64,000 nt of DNA. It comes from Morganella psychrotolerans (lineage in GTDB: Bacteria > Pseudomonadota > Gammaproteobacteria > Enterobacterales > Enterobacteriaceae). The DNA lies in the NCBI RefSeq assembly GCF_001676155.1, contig NZ_LZEW01000031.1, forward strand, positions 62,001-126,000, in the 5' to 3' direction. The notes beneath the pieces are model-generated. The model was not told where the DNA came from and made no database searches. It worked only from the letters and a program-made list of their open reading frames with translations. The position numbers and the translations under genes were made by a program. Every line of letters begins with the position of its first letter. Positions within the stretch are counted from its first letter, which is position 1. Shown piece after piece: positions 39,744-49,949 of this stretch.

Positions 39744-40832
39744 ATGAATGGAATGCCTATGCAAACAGCATCTGCCCCGGTACAGCGTATTTTAGTGATA
39801 AAGCTTCGTCATCACGGCGATACCCTGCTGATAACACCTGTAATTAATACTTTGAACGCTAATTACCCGGATGCTGAGGTCGATGTCCTGCTGTATAAAG
39901 AAACCGCGCCTATGCTGAGTTGCCATCCCGGGGTCAGTCATATTTTCGGGATGGATCGGCAGTGGCGTAAAGAAGGATTAAAGCGGCGTATCGGGCACGA
40001 ATGGCGCTTGCTTAAATCATTGCGGCAGCGGCAGTATGACATTGTGATTAATCTGGCCGATCAGTGGTACAGCGCTATTGTTACCCGGTTTACCGGCGCC
40101 CGGATTCGGGTGGGGCTGGACTTATGGAAACGGCAAAATATTCTCTGGAAAAAATGCTATACCCTGCTGGCGGATACGTCTCAGGAAGAATCCATGCATA
40201 CGGTTGAGCAGAATCTGAACGGATTAACCCCGCTGAATCTGCCGGTAACGGATAACTCTGTCACCATGGCATATTCTGAGGCTGACCGGCAGCAGACAGA
40301 AAACCTGTTGCAGCGCAAACATATCAGCGGCAATTATATTGTGGTTCAGCCGACATCCCGCTGGTTTTATAAGTGCTGGGAAGAAGACAAAATGAGTGAG
40401 GTGATTCAGGCGCTGGCAGATGACGGGCATCAGATTGTGCTCAGCAGCGGTCCTGATCCCCGCGAGTTACAGATGGTGGAGGCTATCCTTGCACCTTGTG
40501 CTCAGGCAGTGGCGGAAGGGAAAATTGTGTCGGTTGCCGGTGAACTGGCGCTGCCGCAGCTTGCGGCACTGATTGATCGGGCAAAACTGTATATTGGTGT
40601 GGATTCGGTCCCGATGCACATGGCTGCCGCACTGAAAACGCCGATGGTGGCACTGTTTGGTCCGACAAAACTAATTTTCTGGTCCCCCTGGCAGGCAACC
40701 GGCAGAATAATCAAAGCCTCGGATTACGGCGACCAGCCGGACCCGGATGATGTTGATACCCGGGCCGATGACCGTTATCTGGGTGCAATACCTGCGGACG
40801 TGGTGATTGCGGCAGCACGGAGTTACTTATGA
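39744..40832 (+). CDS. waaQ: LPS heptosyltransferase III WaaQ
   Basis: A GT9 enzyme that adds heptose III to heptose II. About 362 residues with ILVIKLRHHGDTLLITPVIN at the N-terminus and YIGVDSVPMHMAAALKTPMV in the donor domain (D-x-x-x-M-H). Alternative in-frame ATGs at 39753 and 39759 are possible, the last with GGA 7 nt upstream. It heads a same-strand cluster waaQ-wabG-wabH-wabN with overlapping genes. I looked for an ops/JUMPStart GGCGGTAG element upstream and found none. Confidence 0.93.
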   Translation: MNGMPMQTASAPVQRILVIKLRHHGDTLLITPVINTLNANYPDAEVDVLLYKETAPMLSCHPGVSHIFGMDRQWRKEGLKRRIGHEWRLLKSLRQRQYDIVINLADQWYSAIVTRFTGARIRVGLDLWKRQNILWKKCYTLLADTSQEESMHTVEQNLNGLTPLNLPVTDNSVTMAYSEADRQQTENLLQRKHISGNYIVVQPTSRWFYKCWEEDKMSEVIQALADDGHQIVLSSGPDPRELQMVEAILAPCAQAVAEGKIVSVAGELALPQLAALIDRAKLYIGVDSVPMHMAAALKTPMVALFGPTKLIFWSPWQATGRIIKASDYGDQPDPDDVDTRADDRYLGAIPADVVIAAARSYL

Positions 40833-41962
40833 AAGATCTGCGTTTAGCGATTGTCCGCCAGAAATACCGTCCTGACGGCGGCGCGGAACGGTTTGTTTCC
40901 CGCGCACTGGAAGCATTGGATACGCAAAACCTGGAGCTGAATGTGATCACCCGCTCCTGGCAGGGTGCTGCGGCTCCCGGCTGGCATATCCATGTGGTGA
41001 ATCCGGTAAAATGGGGGCGTATCAGTCGTGAACGCGGGTTTGCCAATGCCGCCCGCGCCTGTTGGCAGGCAGAAAAATTTGATATTGTTCAGAGCCATGA
41101 GCGCATCGCCGGGTGTGATATTTATCGTGCGGGTGATGGTGTTCATCGCCGCTGGCTGTTACAGCGGGCGCGCGTTTTACCGGGCTGGCGGGCTAAATTA
41201 TTGTTTGCTTCACCGTATCACCGTTATGTGATGAAAGCAGAGCAGGCGATGTATCATGATGCGCATTTTAAGCAGGTGATTTGTAACTCTGAGATGGTGA
41301 AAAAAGAAGTAATGGAAGACTTTGGTCTTTCTGAATCACAGATTACGGTTATCTATAATGCAATTGATTCAACCAAATTTTATCCGGCGACAGAAGAAGA
41401 ACGTCTGCGGTTGCGCCGGGAACAAGGTATTCCGGCGCAGGCAAAATGCCTGATTTATGTCGGTTCCGGGTTTGAGCGAAAGGGACTGGCGGCAGCGATA
41501 AAAGTGGTCAGCCGTAATAATGATACCCGGTTGCTGGTCGCCGGGCAGGATAAAGATGAAAAAGCATACCGTCAGTTGGCGTCGTCACTGGGCTGCGCGG
41601 ATCGTATCCATTTTCTCGGTATGCAGAAACAGACATTACCGCTCTATCAGATGTGTGACGGATTACTGCTCCCGACACTGTATGATCCGTTTCCGAATGT
41701 GGTTCTGGAAGCGATGGCCTGCGGATTGCCGGTGATCACCAGTACAACCTGCGGCGGCGCTGAATTTATTACCCAAGGCGAAGAGGGATTTGTCTGTGAT
41801 GCCCTTGATATTGACGGATTGACTGATGCCGTTGCACAACTGCCCTGTAATCATCTGAATAATGAGATGTCTGAACATGCCCGGCAGCGGATTTTACCGC
41901 ATACGCCGGCGGCACTGTCACAGCAACTGATCTCTCTCTACGGACGCGTACTGTCAACATGA
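40829..41962 (+). CDS. wabG: LPS core galacturonic acid transferase WabG
   Basis: 377-residue GT4 enzyme whose LAIVRQKYRPDGGAERFVSR, RISRERGFANAARACW, QSHERIAGCDIYRAGDGVHR and LPTLYDPFPNVVLEAMACGL match WabG of Klebsiella/Proteus-type cores, which adds GalA to heptose II. Its start overlaps the waaQ stop by 4 nt. The neighbouring wabH and wabN support the assignment. Confidence 0.88.
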   Translation: MKDLRLAIVRQKYRPDGGAERFVSRALEALDTQNLELNVITRSWQGAAAPGWHIHVVNPVKWGRISRERGFANAARACWQAEKFDIVQSHERIAGCDIYRAGDGVHRRWLLQRARVLPGWRAKLLFASPYHRYVMKAEQAMYHDAHFKQVICNSEMVKKEVMEDFGLSESQITVIYNAIDSTKFYPATEEERLRLRREQGIPAQAKCLIYVGSGFERKGLAAAIKVVSRNNDTRLLVAGQDKDEKAYRQLASSLGCADRIHFLGMQKQTLPLYQMCDGLLLPTLYDPFPNVVLEAMACGLPVITSTTCGGAEFITQGEEGFVCDALDIDGLTDAVAQLPCNHLNNEMSEHARQRILPHTPAALSQQLISLYGRVLST

Positions 41963-43080
41963 AACAGCATATCTTATTTATTATTGACGGATTACCCGGC
42001 GGCGGTGCGGAGAGAGTCGTGTTGCGACTGAGTCAGGGGTTAGTGCAGACGGGCTATGATGTCACACTGCTGGCACTGAGTGCTGTGCGGGACTATGACA
42101 TTCCGGACGGGGTTGATTATCAGGTTTGTGAAGAGACTTATCGCGGGTTGTTCCGGCGTCAGACAGAAATAAAACGGCGCGCGGGTAAAATGGATACCTT
42201 GTTATCCGCCCTGTTTGCCCGTAAAGGCATTCCGGCGCTGGTGGTATCGAATTTACATAAAACCGACCGTATTGTAGTGCAGTCCCGCGCACTTGCCGGG
42301 CTGAATGTCTGGTTTTGCCTGCACGGAATGTATTCTGCAAGTTATCTGGGAAATAAAACCGGTCTGCGCCGGATGCTGAAGCAGGCTAAAATCCGCAAAG
42401 TGTATGACGGGCGCAATATTATCGGCGTATCCGATGCGGTCTGCCGTGATGTGTGTGACACGGTCGGTGTAAAACCCGCGAAGTGTGTGACTATCTATAA
42501 CCCGTTTGATGTGGCAGATATTCAGCAGCAGGCTTCGGCAGAAAACCCGTATCAGGGACAGGATTATATGATCCATCTGGGGCGTTTTCATGAAGTGAAA
42601 CGCCAGGACAGGCTGCTGGCTGCATTCGCTCTGGCTGATTTACCGTGTAAATTACTGCTCGCGGGGCAGGGCAGCTCGGCTGCCACACAGGCACTGGAAA
42701 TGCAGGTGACCGGTCTCGGGCTGGAAAACAGAGTTGAATTTATTGGTTTTCAGACAAACCCGATGCCGCTTATCCGTGGTGCAAAAGCGGTGTTATTAAG
42801 CTCTGATAACGAAGGGTTACCGACCGTACTGATTGAGGCATTAATGTGTGGTACGCCGGTTGTCAGTACACATTGCCCCGGTGGTATCAGTGAAATTATG
42901 GTAGGTGGGCTGGAAAAATACCTGTCTGCGCTGACTCCTGAGAGCCTTGCCGAAAAAATTCGCCTGGTGTATGAATCTCCGCCGGTTATCACGCCGGCGA
43001 TGTATCAGAAATTTGAGCAGCAGACGATAATTCAGCAGTACTGTCATTTAATTCAGCCCGTCCCCGGGAAAAACGCGTGA
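41959..43080 (+). CDS. wabH: LPS core N-acetylglucosaminyltransferase WabH
   Basis: 373-residue GT4 with IDGLPGGGAERVVLRLSQGL near the start and LLSSDNEGLPTVLIEALMCG with GTPVVSTHCPGGISEIM in the donor domain. In Klebsiella-like cores WabH adds GlcNAc to the GalA placed by WabG, and WabN then deacetylates it. The start overlaps wabG by 4 nt. Confidence 0.85.
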   Translation: MKQHILFIIDGLPGGGAERVVLRLSQGLVQTGYDVTLLALSAVRDYDIPDGVDYQVCEETYRGLFRRQTEIKRRAGKMDTLLSALFARKGIPALVVSNLHKTDRIVVQSRALAGLNVWFCLHGMYSASYLGNKTGLRRMLKQAKIRKVYDGRNIIGVSDAVCRDVCDTVGVKPAKCVTIYNPFDVADIQQQASAENPYQGQDYMIHLGRFHEVKRQDRLLAAFALADLPCKLLLAGQGSSAATQALEMQVTGLGLENRVEFIGFQTNPMPLIRGAKAVLLSSDNEGLPTVLIEALMCGTPVVSTHCPGGISEIMVGGLEKYLSALTPESLAEKIRLVYESPPVITPAMYQKFEQQTIIQQYCHLIQPVPGKNA

Positions 43081-43091
43081 GGAACACAACC

Positions 43092-44069
43092 ATGACGAAG
43101 CCCGCATTTATCATCACCCTGGATACAGAAGGGGATAATCTCTGGGAGTCCGGTCCGGTCATTACCACACAGAACACGCGTTTTCTGCCACGATTTCAGG
43201 CATTGTGTGAAAAATTCGCGTTTAAACCCGTCTGGCTGACTAACTATGAAATGGCGACAGATGATGCGTATATTGAATTTGCACAGGATGTGATTGCGCG
43301 GCAGGTCGGGGAAATCGGCATGCATCTGCACGCATGGAACAGCCCGCCGCTGAAAGCACTGACCTCGGACGACGATCGTTTCCAGCCGTACCTGATTGAA
43401 TTTTCTGACGATGTGATGAAAGAAAAAATCAATGTCATGACATCCCTGCTGGAAGATAAACTTCAGACTAAAATGGTCAGCCACCGTTCGGGGCGCTGGG
43501 CATTCAATGAAAAATATGCACAGTTGCTGGCAGAGTTTGGTTATCTCGCGGATTGCTCTGTTACCCCCGGCGTGAACTGGGCGTATACATCAGGCGCACC
43601 GGCACCGCTTGGCAAAGGCGGCACAAATTACCTGAATTTCCGGGCTGATGCGTATTTTATGGATCTCAATGATATCAGCCGTGCGGGTGATTCCGCACTG
43701 TTACAGGTGCCGATGAGCATTCAGAACCGCCATTCGCCGCTGATGAACAATCTGAAACAGTTTTATGACGGATTGCGTGGTAAAAAACGCTCGCCATCCG
43801 TTAATTGGTTAAGACCAAAAGGCGGTAATCTGCTTCAGATGCAACAGGTGGTTGATACCTGTCTGGCACAGGGACATGACCATATTGAATTTATGCTGCA
43901 TTCGTCAGAATTTATGCCGGGCGGCAGCCCGACATTCAGGGATGAAGCCGCGATTGATGCGCTGTATGACGACCTGGAACAGCTCTTTGCCTATATTGCC
44001 CTACGGGCAGAAGGCATGACACTGGCGGAGTTTTATCAGCGGAAACTGACACAGCGCACTGCGTCTTAA
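43092..44069 (+). CDS. wabN: LPS core GlcNAc deacetylase WabN
   Basis: About 325 residues from ATG 43092 (MTKPAFIITLDTEGDNLWES); the frame is open further upstream but overlaps wabH. It is a polysaccharide-deacetylase-like NodB fold: the TLDTEGDN aspartates, GMHLHAWNSPP histidines and SHRSGRWAF arginine are the expected metal and catalytic residues. It removes acetate from the core GlcNAc, leaving a positive charge. It is convergent with waaC, with a 4-nt overlap. Confidence 0.88.
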   Translation: MTKPAFIITLDTEGDNLWESGPVITTQNTRFLPRFQALCEKFAFKPVWLTNYEMATDDAYIEFAQDVIARQVGEIGMHLHAWNSPPLKALTSDDDRFQPYLIEFSDDVMKEKINVMTSLLEDKLQTKMVSHRSGRWAFNEKYAQLLAEFGYLADCSVTPGVNWAYTSGAPAPLGKGGTNYLNFRADAYFMDLNDISRAGDSALLQVPMSIQNRHSPLMNNLKQFYDGLRGKKRSPSVNWLRPKGGNLLQMQQVVDTCLAQGHDHIEFMLHSSEFMPGGSPTFRDEAAIDALYDDLEQLFAYIALRAEGMTLAEFYQRKLTQRTAS

Positions 44070-45044
44070 CGCATACCGTGTGCTGTCATGGCGGCAAGAA
44101 CATCATCTGCCGTCACTGATACCAAATCACCATCCGGTGAAGTCAGGGCAAACTGACCTTTGCCGTAGCCGCCGATAAGCCCCGGGTCTGTCGGACCGTA
44201 CAGGGTAATATTGGGTTTATCCAGTGCGGCGGTCAGGTGGCTCAGCCCGGTATCAACCGAAATCACGCCTTCAGCCTCGGCAATCTCAGCGGCAACCTCA
44301 GCCAGTGATAATTTAGGCAGCACATGTACATGCGGAAAACCGTCAGCCAGGCGCAGTGCGCGCTCCTGCTCATGCGGCGCACCCCACGGCAGGCGGATAT
44401 GCAGACCGCTGTCTGTCAGTTGTGAAAACAGTGCCCGCCAGTGAGATTCCGGCCAGTGTTTGGCATCACGGGTGGTGGCATGCAGACAAACAAGATATGG
44501 CGTGGTATCTGTCCCGGTTGTGCTGTTATTCAGAAAATGGGTGGCAATTGAATAATCACCCTGACTGTCCGGTTTTTCATAACCCAGGCTCAAGGCAAAA
44601 AGCTGGCGGATGCGCTCAACAGCATGTTGCTGTTTACTGACGGCGTGTTTTACATCATAAAAAAAAACTGGCAAGCGGCTCGCGGATACTGTGCCGGTCA
44701 TAGCCGTGTTTACGACCATCTGCTAATCGGGTCACCAGCAGCGCACTTTTGATAAGCCCCTGGGCATCAATAACCGCATCATAAGCGCGGGAGCGCACAG
44801 TTTCTCTGAACTGACGGCGCTCCTGACGGATATCACTGCGAAACCAGTGTTTCCGCCAGCGGCGGATAGCAACAGGAATAACGCGATCAACTGCCGGGTG
44901 CCAGCCCGGGATTTGTGCAAACCCTTCTTCTGCAACCCAGTCAAATATGATACCGGGAATTGCCAGCGCGGCATCGGTCAGTGCGGGCAATGTATGCAGC
45001 ACATCGCCCATGGATGAGGTTTTGACAATTAACACACGGCGCAT
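44066..45044 (-). CDS. waaC: LPS heptosyltransferase I WaaC, frame broken in a T run
   Basis: Adds the first heptose to Kdo2-lipid A. The N-terminal frame MRRVLIVKTSSMGDVLHTLP runs to REPLASFF, where a run of nine (44659-44667) breaks the frame; with eight it reads FFYDVKHAVSKQQHAVERIR and continues through LPWGAPHEQERALRLADGF and VDTGLSHLTAALDKPNITLY to the end, about 325 residues. Every GT9 motif is kept, so the break is most likely an assembly error. It overlaps the waaF 3' end by 16 nt; operon hldD-waaF-waaC. Confidence 0.93.
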
Positions 45045-46090
45045 GGCGGAGTGCTCTTGAGTAAATCATCGAGTTCTGCCAGAACACGTTCAGGCTGAAT
45101 ATCGACCAGGCTCTGATGGTATCCCTCGTGAGCATCGCCTTTGCGGACTTTGTGATAGCCGGTGATAAGGCGGATAACGCGGGCTTTTTCTGACAGCGGC
45201 GGCGTAAAATCCGGGCTGCTCGGACCATATAAGGCGACCAGAGGGCGATCAAGTGCTGCTGCCACATGCATCAGACCGGAATCATTAGAGATAACAGCGT
45301 GGCAACCTGCGATCAGGTTAACCGCTTGTTCCAGCGAGGTTTTCCCTGCGAGATTCAGGCAGTTATCGCGTTGCTCATCACTGAGCCCGGCAAGAATATC
45401 TTCCCCGGCAGCGTGATCTTTCTCTGAACCGAACAGGATGATTTGAAAATCACGCTCATCAATGAGTTTTTTGGCTAATTCACCGTAGTGATAATGCGGC
45501 CAGCGTTTGGCCGGACCGAATTCTGCACCGGGACAAAACCCGACAACCGGGCGGTGATCGCCGATATTAAATGCCGCCATACTTTCAGCGATATCTTCAT
45601 CACGCACCGCCAGCTTCGGCCATAACAGCGGCTGCGGGATAGCCCCGGCATCCGGTACATCTGCCTTGTCGTACGCGAGCGCGACATAACGCTGAACCAT
45701 CAGCGGGAAAGCGGGTTTATCAAGTTTCCGGTGATCGTTAAGCAGCCCGTAACGCATTTCACCCAGCCAGCCGGTGCGTACCGGAATGTTTGCAAAAAAC
45801 GGCACCAGGGCTGATTTGAATGAGTTTGGCAGCACATAAGCACGATCATACTTATTATCACGCAGGGCATGACCAAGACGCCAGCGCTCACCAAGGGCAA
45901 ATGCGCCGTGGCCCAGCGGCATGGCGATTGCCTCATCCACTTCCGGCATTTTCTCCAGCAGCGGACGGCACCAGGCGGGCGCCATTACATCTATCGTTGC
46001 CTGCGGGTAACGTATTTTCAGGGTACGGTAAAGGCTTTGTGACATCATCATGTCACCGACCCACGATGGCCCGATCACCAGAATTTTCAT
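45029..46090 (-). CDS. waaF: LPS heptosyltransferase II WaaF
   Basis: Adds heptose II to heptose I. 353 residues starting MKILVIGPSWVGDMMMSQSL, with CPGAEFGPAKRWPHYHYGEL and the donor site VISNDSGLMHVAAALDRPLV. It lies 10 nt after hldD in the same transcript. Confidence 0.97.
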   Translation of the reverse strand: MKILVIGPSWVGDMMMSQSLYRTLKIRYPQATIDVMAPAWCRPLLEKMPEVDEAIAMPLGHGAFALGERWRLGHALRDNKYDRAYVLPNSFKSALVPFFANIPVRTGWLGEMRYGLLNDHRKLDKPAFPLMVQRYVALAYDKADVPDAGAIPQPLLWPKLAVRDEDIAESMAAFNIGDHRPVVGFCPGAEFGPAKRWPHYHYGELAKKLIDERDFQIILFGSEKDHAAGEDILAGLSDEQRDNCLNLAGKTSLEQAVNLIAGCHAVISNDSGLMHVAAALDRPLVALYGPSSPDFTPPLSEKARVIRLITGYHKVRKGDAHEGYHQSLVDIQPERVLAELDDLLKSTPPCAVC

Positions 46091-46100
46091 GTGTGTTTAC

Positions 46101-47039
46101 TTAATTTCCCTGATTTAACCAAATCATGTATTCGTGAACACCTTCGGCAACGGTTTTAAATTTGCCGGGATAGCCCGCCGCGCGCAGGTTGGTTAAATCA
46201 GCCTGCGTATATGCCTGGTAACGGCCTTTGAGTTTTTCCGGGAATTCAATGTAATCAAGTGTGCACTGACGATTACTGTGGAAACCGGTTACGGCATCAG
46301 CGACAGCCTGAAAAGATTCTGCACGACCGGTACCGCAGTTAAAAATTCCGGATTTGGCATTTTTCCAGAACCACAGATTAACAGCGGCAACATCACCCAC
46401 ATAGATGAAATCGCGCAGGAAATTTTCGCTTCCTGAGAATAATTTCGGGTTTTCGCCATCTGAAATCTGGTTATTAAGATGGAAAGCGACGCTTGCCATG
46501 CTGCCTTTATGACCTTCACGCGGACCATAAACATTAAAATAGCGGAACCCGCAGATCTGTGACTCTGCATCCGGCAGAACATCGCGGACATGTTGGTCAA
46601 ACAGGAACTTTGAATAACCATATACATTTAATGGTTTTTCATACTGACGCTCTTCAATAAAGTTATCGCTGCGCCCGCCGTAGGTTGCGGCAGAAGAGGC
46701 ATACAGGAACGGAATGCGGCGATCCATGCAATAATCCAGCAGCTCTTTGGAGTATTGATAGTTGTTATCCATCATATACTTACCATCCCACACGGTTGTG
46801 GAAGAGCATGCGCCTTCATGGAAAACAGCCTCGATATCTCCGAAATCATCCCCGGCAATAATACCGGCAATAAAATCTTCTTTATCAATATAATCGGTGA
46901 TATCGAGATCAACCAGATTCACAAATTTTGTGCCGTCTTTCAGGTTATCCACCACTAAAATATCAGTGTAACCGTCATCGTTAAGTGCTTTTACAATATT
47001 GCTGCCGATAAATCCGGCACCGCCGGTGACAATAATCAT
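46101..47039 (-). CDS. hldD: ADP-L-glycero-D-manno-heptose 6-epimerase HldD
   Basis: Converts ADP-D-glycero- to ADP-L-glycero-D-manno-heptose, the donor for WaaC, WaaF and WaaQ. An extended SDR of 312 residues: [20 protein letters not shown] binds [12 protein letters not shown] and YGYSKFLFD carry the catalytic Tyr-x3-Lys. The first codon could also be at 47042 (two adjacent ATGs). It is first in the hldD-waaF-waaC operon. Confidence 0.97.
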   Translation of the reverse strand: MIIVTGGAGFIGSNIVKALNDDGYTDILVVDNLKDGTKFVNLVDLDITDYIDKEDFIAGIIAGDDFGDIEAVFHEGACSSTTVWDGKYMMDNNYQYSKELLDYCMDRRIPFLYASSAATYGGRSDNFIEERQYEKPLNVYGYSKFLFDQHVRDVLPDAESQICGFRYFNVYGPREGHKGSMASVAFHLNNQISDGENPKLFSGSENFLRDFIYVGDVAAVNLWFWKNAKSGIFNCGTGRAESFQAVADAVTGFHSNRQCTLDYIEFPEKLKGRYQAYTQADLTNLRAAGYPGKFKTVAEGVHEYMIWLNQGN

Positions 47040-47298
47040 CACGCATTCCTCTGTTCGGGTTCATTTAAGAAAATGAAAAAATCGCTGATCCCATAATAGC
47101 ATTGAAGCGCGGGAGACGTGGATGAAAAATTATATCCGCACCGCAATGCGGGTATACACATTAAATTCAGCTTAAAAAAAACCGCCGCTAAAAGCCGCAA
47201 TCCGGCACAGTGTTACAAATTCAGGTATTATTCAGCGCCTTTACTCTATTTTTCGGGAACGATTCCGCTTGTGAAAATAAGCCGGTCAAAATAAGCCA
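47040..47298. other. Divergent intergenic region hldD / phosphoethanolamine transferase
   Basis: 259 bp that must hold the promoters for the hldD operon and the eptA-like gene. No clean -35/-10 pair with 17-nt spacing stood out. AAATAAGCC precedes ATG 47299 and is a weak ribosome binding site. Confidence 0.35.
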
Positions 47299-48858
47299 AT
47301 GAAAAAAATCTGCCTGTTATTAACCGCCCTTCTGATAGCCGTTCTGTTTTATACGGATGCAAATCAGGGCGCCGCACACAGTATAAAAACGGCGTTATTT
47401 ACCCTTTTATTTTTGCTGACCTGCGGATTGCTGACCCGGTACAGAGCCGGACAGATAGTCGCCGGAATACTGGTGCTGTTTTTCTGTGCGGTTCAGGGAA
47501 TGCGGATTTTTTTATGGCAGGAGTATCAGTCTGCGTTCAGTGAAGCACTGGCAGAAACGTTTCTGGCAACCACGACGGATGAAGCGCAGGCAATGTCATT
47601 GATGTACTGGCCGTATCTGCTGGTATTTCTGTTTATCACACTACTGTTTTATCTGCTCTGCCGCGAAATAGGTCGCTGTTTTTCTGCCCGGACACTGCGC
47701 TGTGCAGGGGGGATCTTCTTCGTGTATCTGGTTGTCAGCGGGTCACTTTATTATTTTAACGGCAAATCCCGCTCGGATGATTTTGTCTGGGGAGAAACCC
47801 TGACCAAACACACCCCGTTTTATGATCTGGGGGAATTCTTCCGTGTGCAGCACATGCAGAAAATGATCGATGAAGTGAAAACGTACCAGCCCGATTTTCA
47901 TTATGATGTCGTAAATGATGAGATTGAAAACTATGTCCTGGTGATAGGAGAATCGGTGCGCCGCAGCGATCTCAGTTTATACGGACGGGCGGAGAACACG
48001 ACACCGCGGGCAGTCGCGCAGCAAAAAAATATGCTGGTGTTTAATCAGGCGGTATCCCCTGCGCCGGTGACGATTTTATCCGTCCCGGTGTCTGTCTCTA
48101 ATATTCCGCTCGGACAAACCGGACATTTTTCTGATTATGCAGACAATATTCTGACCCTGGCACAATCCGCCGGACTGAAAACACACTGGTACAGCAACCA
48201 GGGTGTCGGCGGGCTGGGTTACGGGCTGATTGCGGCTATCTCTTTCCGGGCGCAATTCTCGCGCTGGAATGACAGTATGGTGGATGACCGGACGTTGCTG
48301 CCGGATCTTGATGCCGCATTGAAACAACCGGGGCGTAAACTGATTGTTCTGCATATTTACGGCAGCCATTCACCCGCCTGTAAGCGGGTGGAAGACAAAA
48401 TTGTTATCCCGTTCACCGGAGAGCAGGAAGAAGATTGCTACCTTAATTCTGTCTACTATACAGATGAATTGCTGGGCGAAATCACTTCCCGTCTGGCGGA
48501 CAGCCGTTCATCCATGCTGTATTTTTCTGATCACGGTATGATCCGTAAAACCAGTGGCAGCGGGGAAACTGAGTATGCCCACGGGATAGCCGTGCCGGTT
48601 AAAGCCGCCTTTGATATCCCTATGTACATCTGGTACAGCGAAAAACTGACCGGTCACTATCCACGCGGTGAAAAAATAAATACACTTTACTCAGGCAGCT
48701 CAGATTACTGGCTTATCAGCGACTGGCTGGGATTGCGCCAGCACGATAAACAGCGGTGTGCTTCCCCGTTATCTGACTGTTATCAGCTGCCACAGGATAT
48801 TCAGGTGATGGACGGCAACAAAGTTCTGCATAATTATAGTAGTCTGAAGCCTGAATAG
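47299..48858 (+). CDS. EptA-like phosphoethanolamine transferase
   Basis: A 519-residue inner-membrane enzyme: five hydrophobic helices in the first 160 residues, then a periplasmic alkaline phosphatase/sulfatase domain. YVLVIGESVRRSDLSLYG holds the likely nucleophile (Ser in GES, where MCR/EptA have Thr), HIYGSHSPAC and YFSDHG carry metal ligands, and four or more cysteines are available for disulfides. Such enzymes move phosphoethanolamine from PE to lipid A, core heptose or Kdo. Its place beside hldD suggests the LPS core as target. If lipid A is the target it could add to polymyxin resistance, which is intrinsic in this family. Confidence 0.8.
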   Translation: MKKICLLLTALLIAVLFYTDANQGAAHSIKTALFTLLFLLTCGLLTRYRAGQIVAGILVLFFCAVQGMRIFLWQEYQSAFSEALAETFLATTTDEAQAMSLMYWPYLLVFLFITLLFYLLCREIGRCFSARTLRCAGGIFFVYLVVSGSLYYFNGKSRSDDFVWGETLTKHTPFYDLGEFFRVQHMQKMIDEVKTYQPDFHYDVVNDEIENYVLVIGESVRRSDLSLYGRAENTTPRAVAQQKNMLVFNQAVSPAPVTILSVPVSVSNIPLGQTGHFSDYADNILTLAQSAGLKTHWYSNQGVGGLGYGLIAAISFRAQFSRWNDSMVDDRTLLPDLDAALKQPGRKLIVLHIYGSHSPACKRVEDKIVIPFTGEQEEDCYLNSVYYTDELLGEITSRLADSRSSMLYFSDHGMIRKTSGSGETEYAHGIAVPVKAAFDIPMYIWYSEKLTGHYPRGEKINTLYSGSSDYWLISDWLGLRQHDKQRCASPLSDCYQLPQDIQVMDGNKVLHNYSSLKPE

Positions 48859-48920
48859 ACTATCCGTAACCATAATCCGCCAAACCGGCGGTATGGTTAA
48901 TCTGTATTAAGAGAAAAATA

Positions 48921-49856
48921 ATGAATCAACCGACTTTCTTTCGCCTGCCGTTACTGTTTGTTCTGAGTTATCTGCTGATAATGATGGGTAATCTGATCAT
49001 CAATATTTATCCGCAGGTCAGTGATAACGGGACGACAATATCACTGTGGAATTATTTATCCCCTGTACTCGGGCACCATTTTATTCAGATGACCGGGCAA
49101 TTTGCACTGGTTTCCTTATTTTTATATCACACGCGGATAACGCTGCTGAACCGGAAATCAGTCCTTGGCATTATCGGGCTGGCGATTTTTCTTTATGCCA
49201 TAAACTATGCTCTCGCCATGCTGAAAATGACAGTAATACGGTCTGTTCTTCAGGATTATAGTCCGGATAAATTTGATTTTTCACTGCTTATAAAATTGGT
49301 AAGCTTGGCCGATTTATTGATTTATCTGGTGTCATTCTTAGTGTTGTATCTGGCGGTTCGTCTGGCGGCTGACCGCTATATTAAGAACACACAGCCGTTC
49401 CTGCTGACCGCAGAAACATCACCGGTAATTTATGGCGTATTATTCAGCACAGGTATGATGTACCTGATGTGGTTAATTTCACTGTGTGCATTTTCGATGA
49501 TAGCAGGCGACCTTCCGGGGATCAGTCCGAAAATGCTGACACAAAGTGCGCTGAGTGTCGCGATTAACCTGGTTATTTCCGGCGGCGTTATTTTCCTGTG
49601 TGTCCGCAAAATCTTCCCTGTAAAAGAGAGTGGGTTACGGGTTCGTGAGCTGACTATCTCTGTTATTACCACCGTAATATTAAGTATTGTGTTAATGATT
49701 GCGATCGCTGCAATATTTATATTCATTATGATGGGTGATAATTTTTATCTGAGCGCGGTCAAGCTGGAAAACGGATTTATCGGATGTGCTGTGGTATCGG
49801 CTGTGTTTATATTGTGGCTCAGCCGGAAAATTATTCGTTTCGTATTCCGGATCTGA
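48921..49856 (+). CDS. Polytopic membrane protein, unrecognised (paralogue of 49950 gene)
   Basis: 311 residues with about eight hydrophobic segments and no soluble domain. It resembles the product at 49950 in length, helix pattern and the start S/TFFRLP followed by a long helix, so the two look like diverged tandem duplicates. It follows the phosphoethanolamine transferase by 62 nt. I do not recognise the family. Confidence 0.75.
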   Translation: MNQPTFFRLPLLFVLSYLLIMMGNLIINIYPQVSDNGTTISLWNYLSPVLGHHFIQMTGQFALVSLFLYHTRITLLNRKSVLGIIGLAIFLYAINYALAMLKMTVIRSVLQDYSPDKFDFSLLIKLVSLADLLIYLVSFLVLYLAVRLAADRYIKNTQPFLLTAETSPVIYGVLFSTGMMYLMWLISLCAFSMIAGDLPGISPKMLTQSALSVAINLVISGGVIFLCVRKIFPVKESGLRVRELTISVITTVILSIVLMIAIAAIFIFIMMGDNFYLSAVKLENGFIGCAVVSAVFILWLSRKIIRFVFRI

Positions 49857-49863
49857 CAAATAA

Positions 49864-49924
49864 TATACCCAATGTCATTCAGGATGAAGCCAACGAACCT
49901 GTAGTTTGAATGAATAAGGGTATA
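49864..49924. repeat. 61-bp short ERIC form
   Basis: TATACCCAATGTCATTCAGG, GATGAAGCCAACGAACCTG, then TTTGAATGAATAAGGGTATA. Same length and same internal deletion junction as 32193-32253, in the opposite orientation. It lies between the two paralogous membrane protein genes. Confidence 0.85.
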
Positions 49925-49949
49925 AACGGATAAATTAAAGGATGCGATA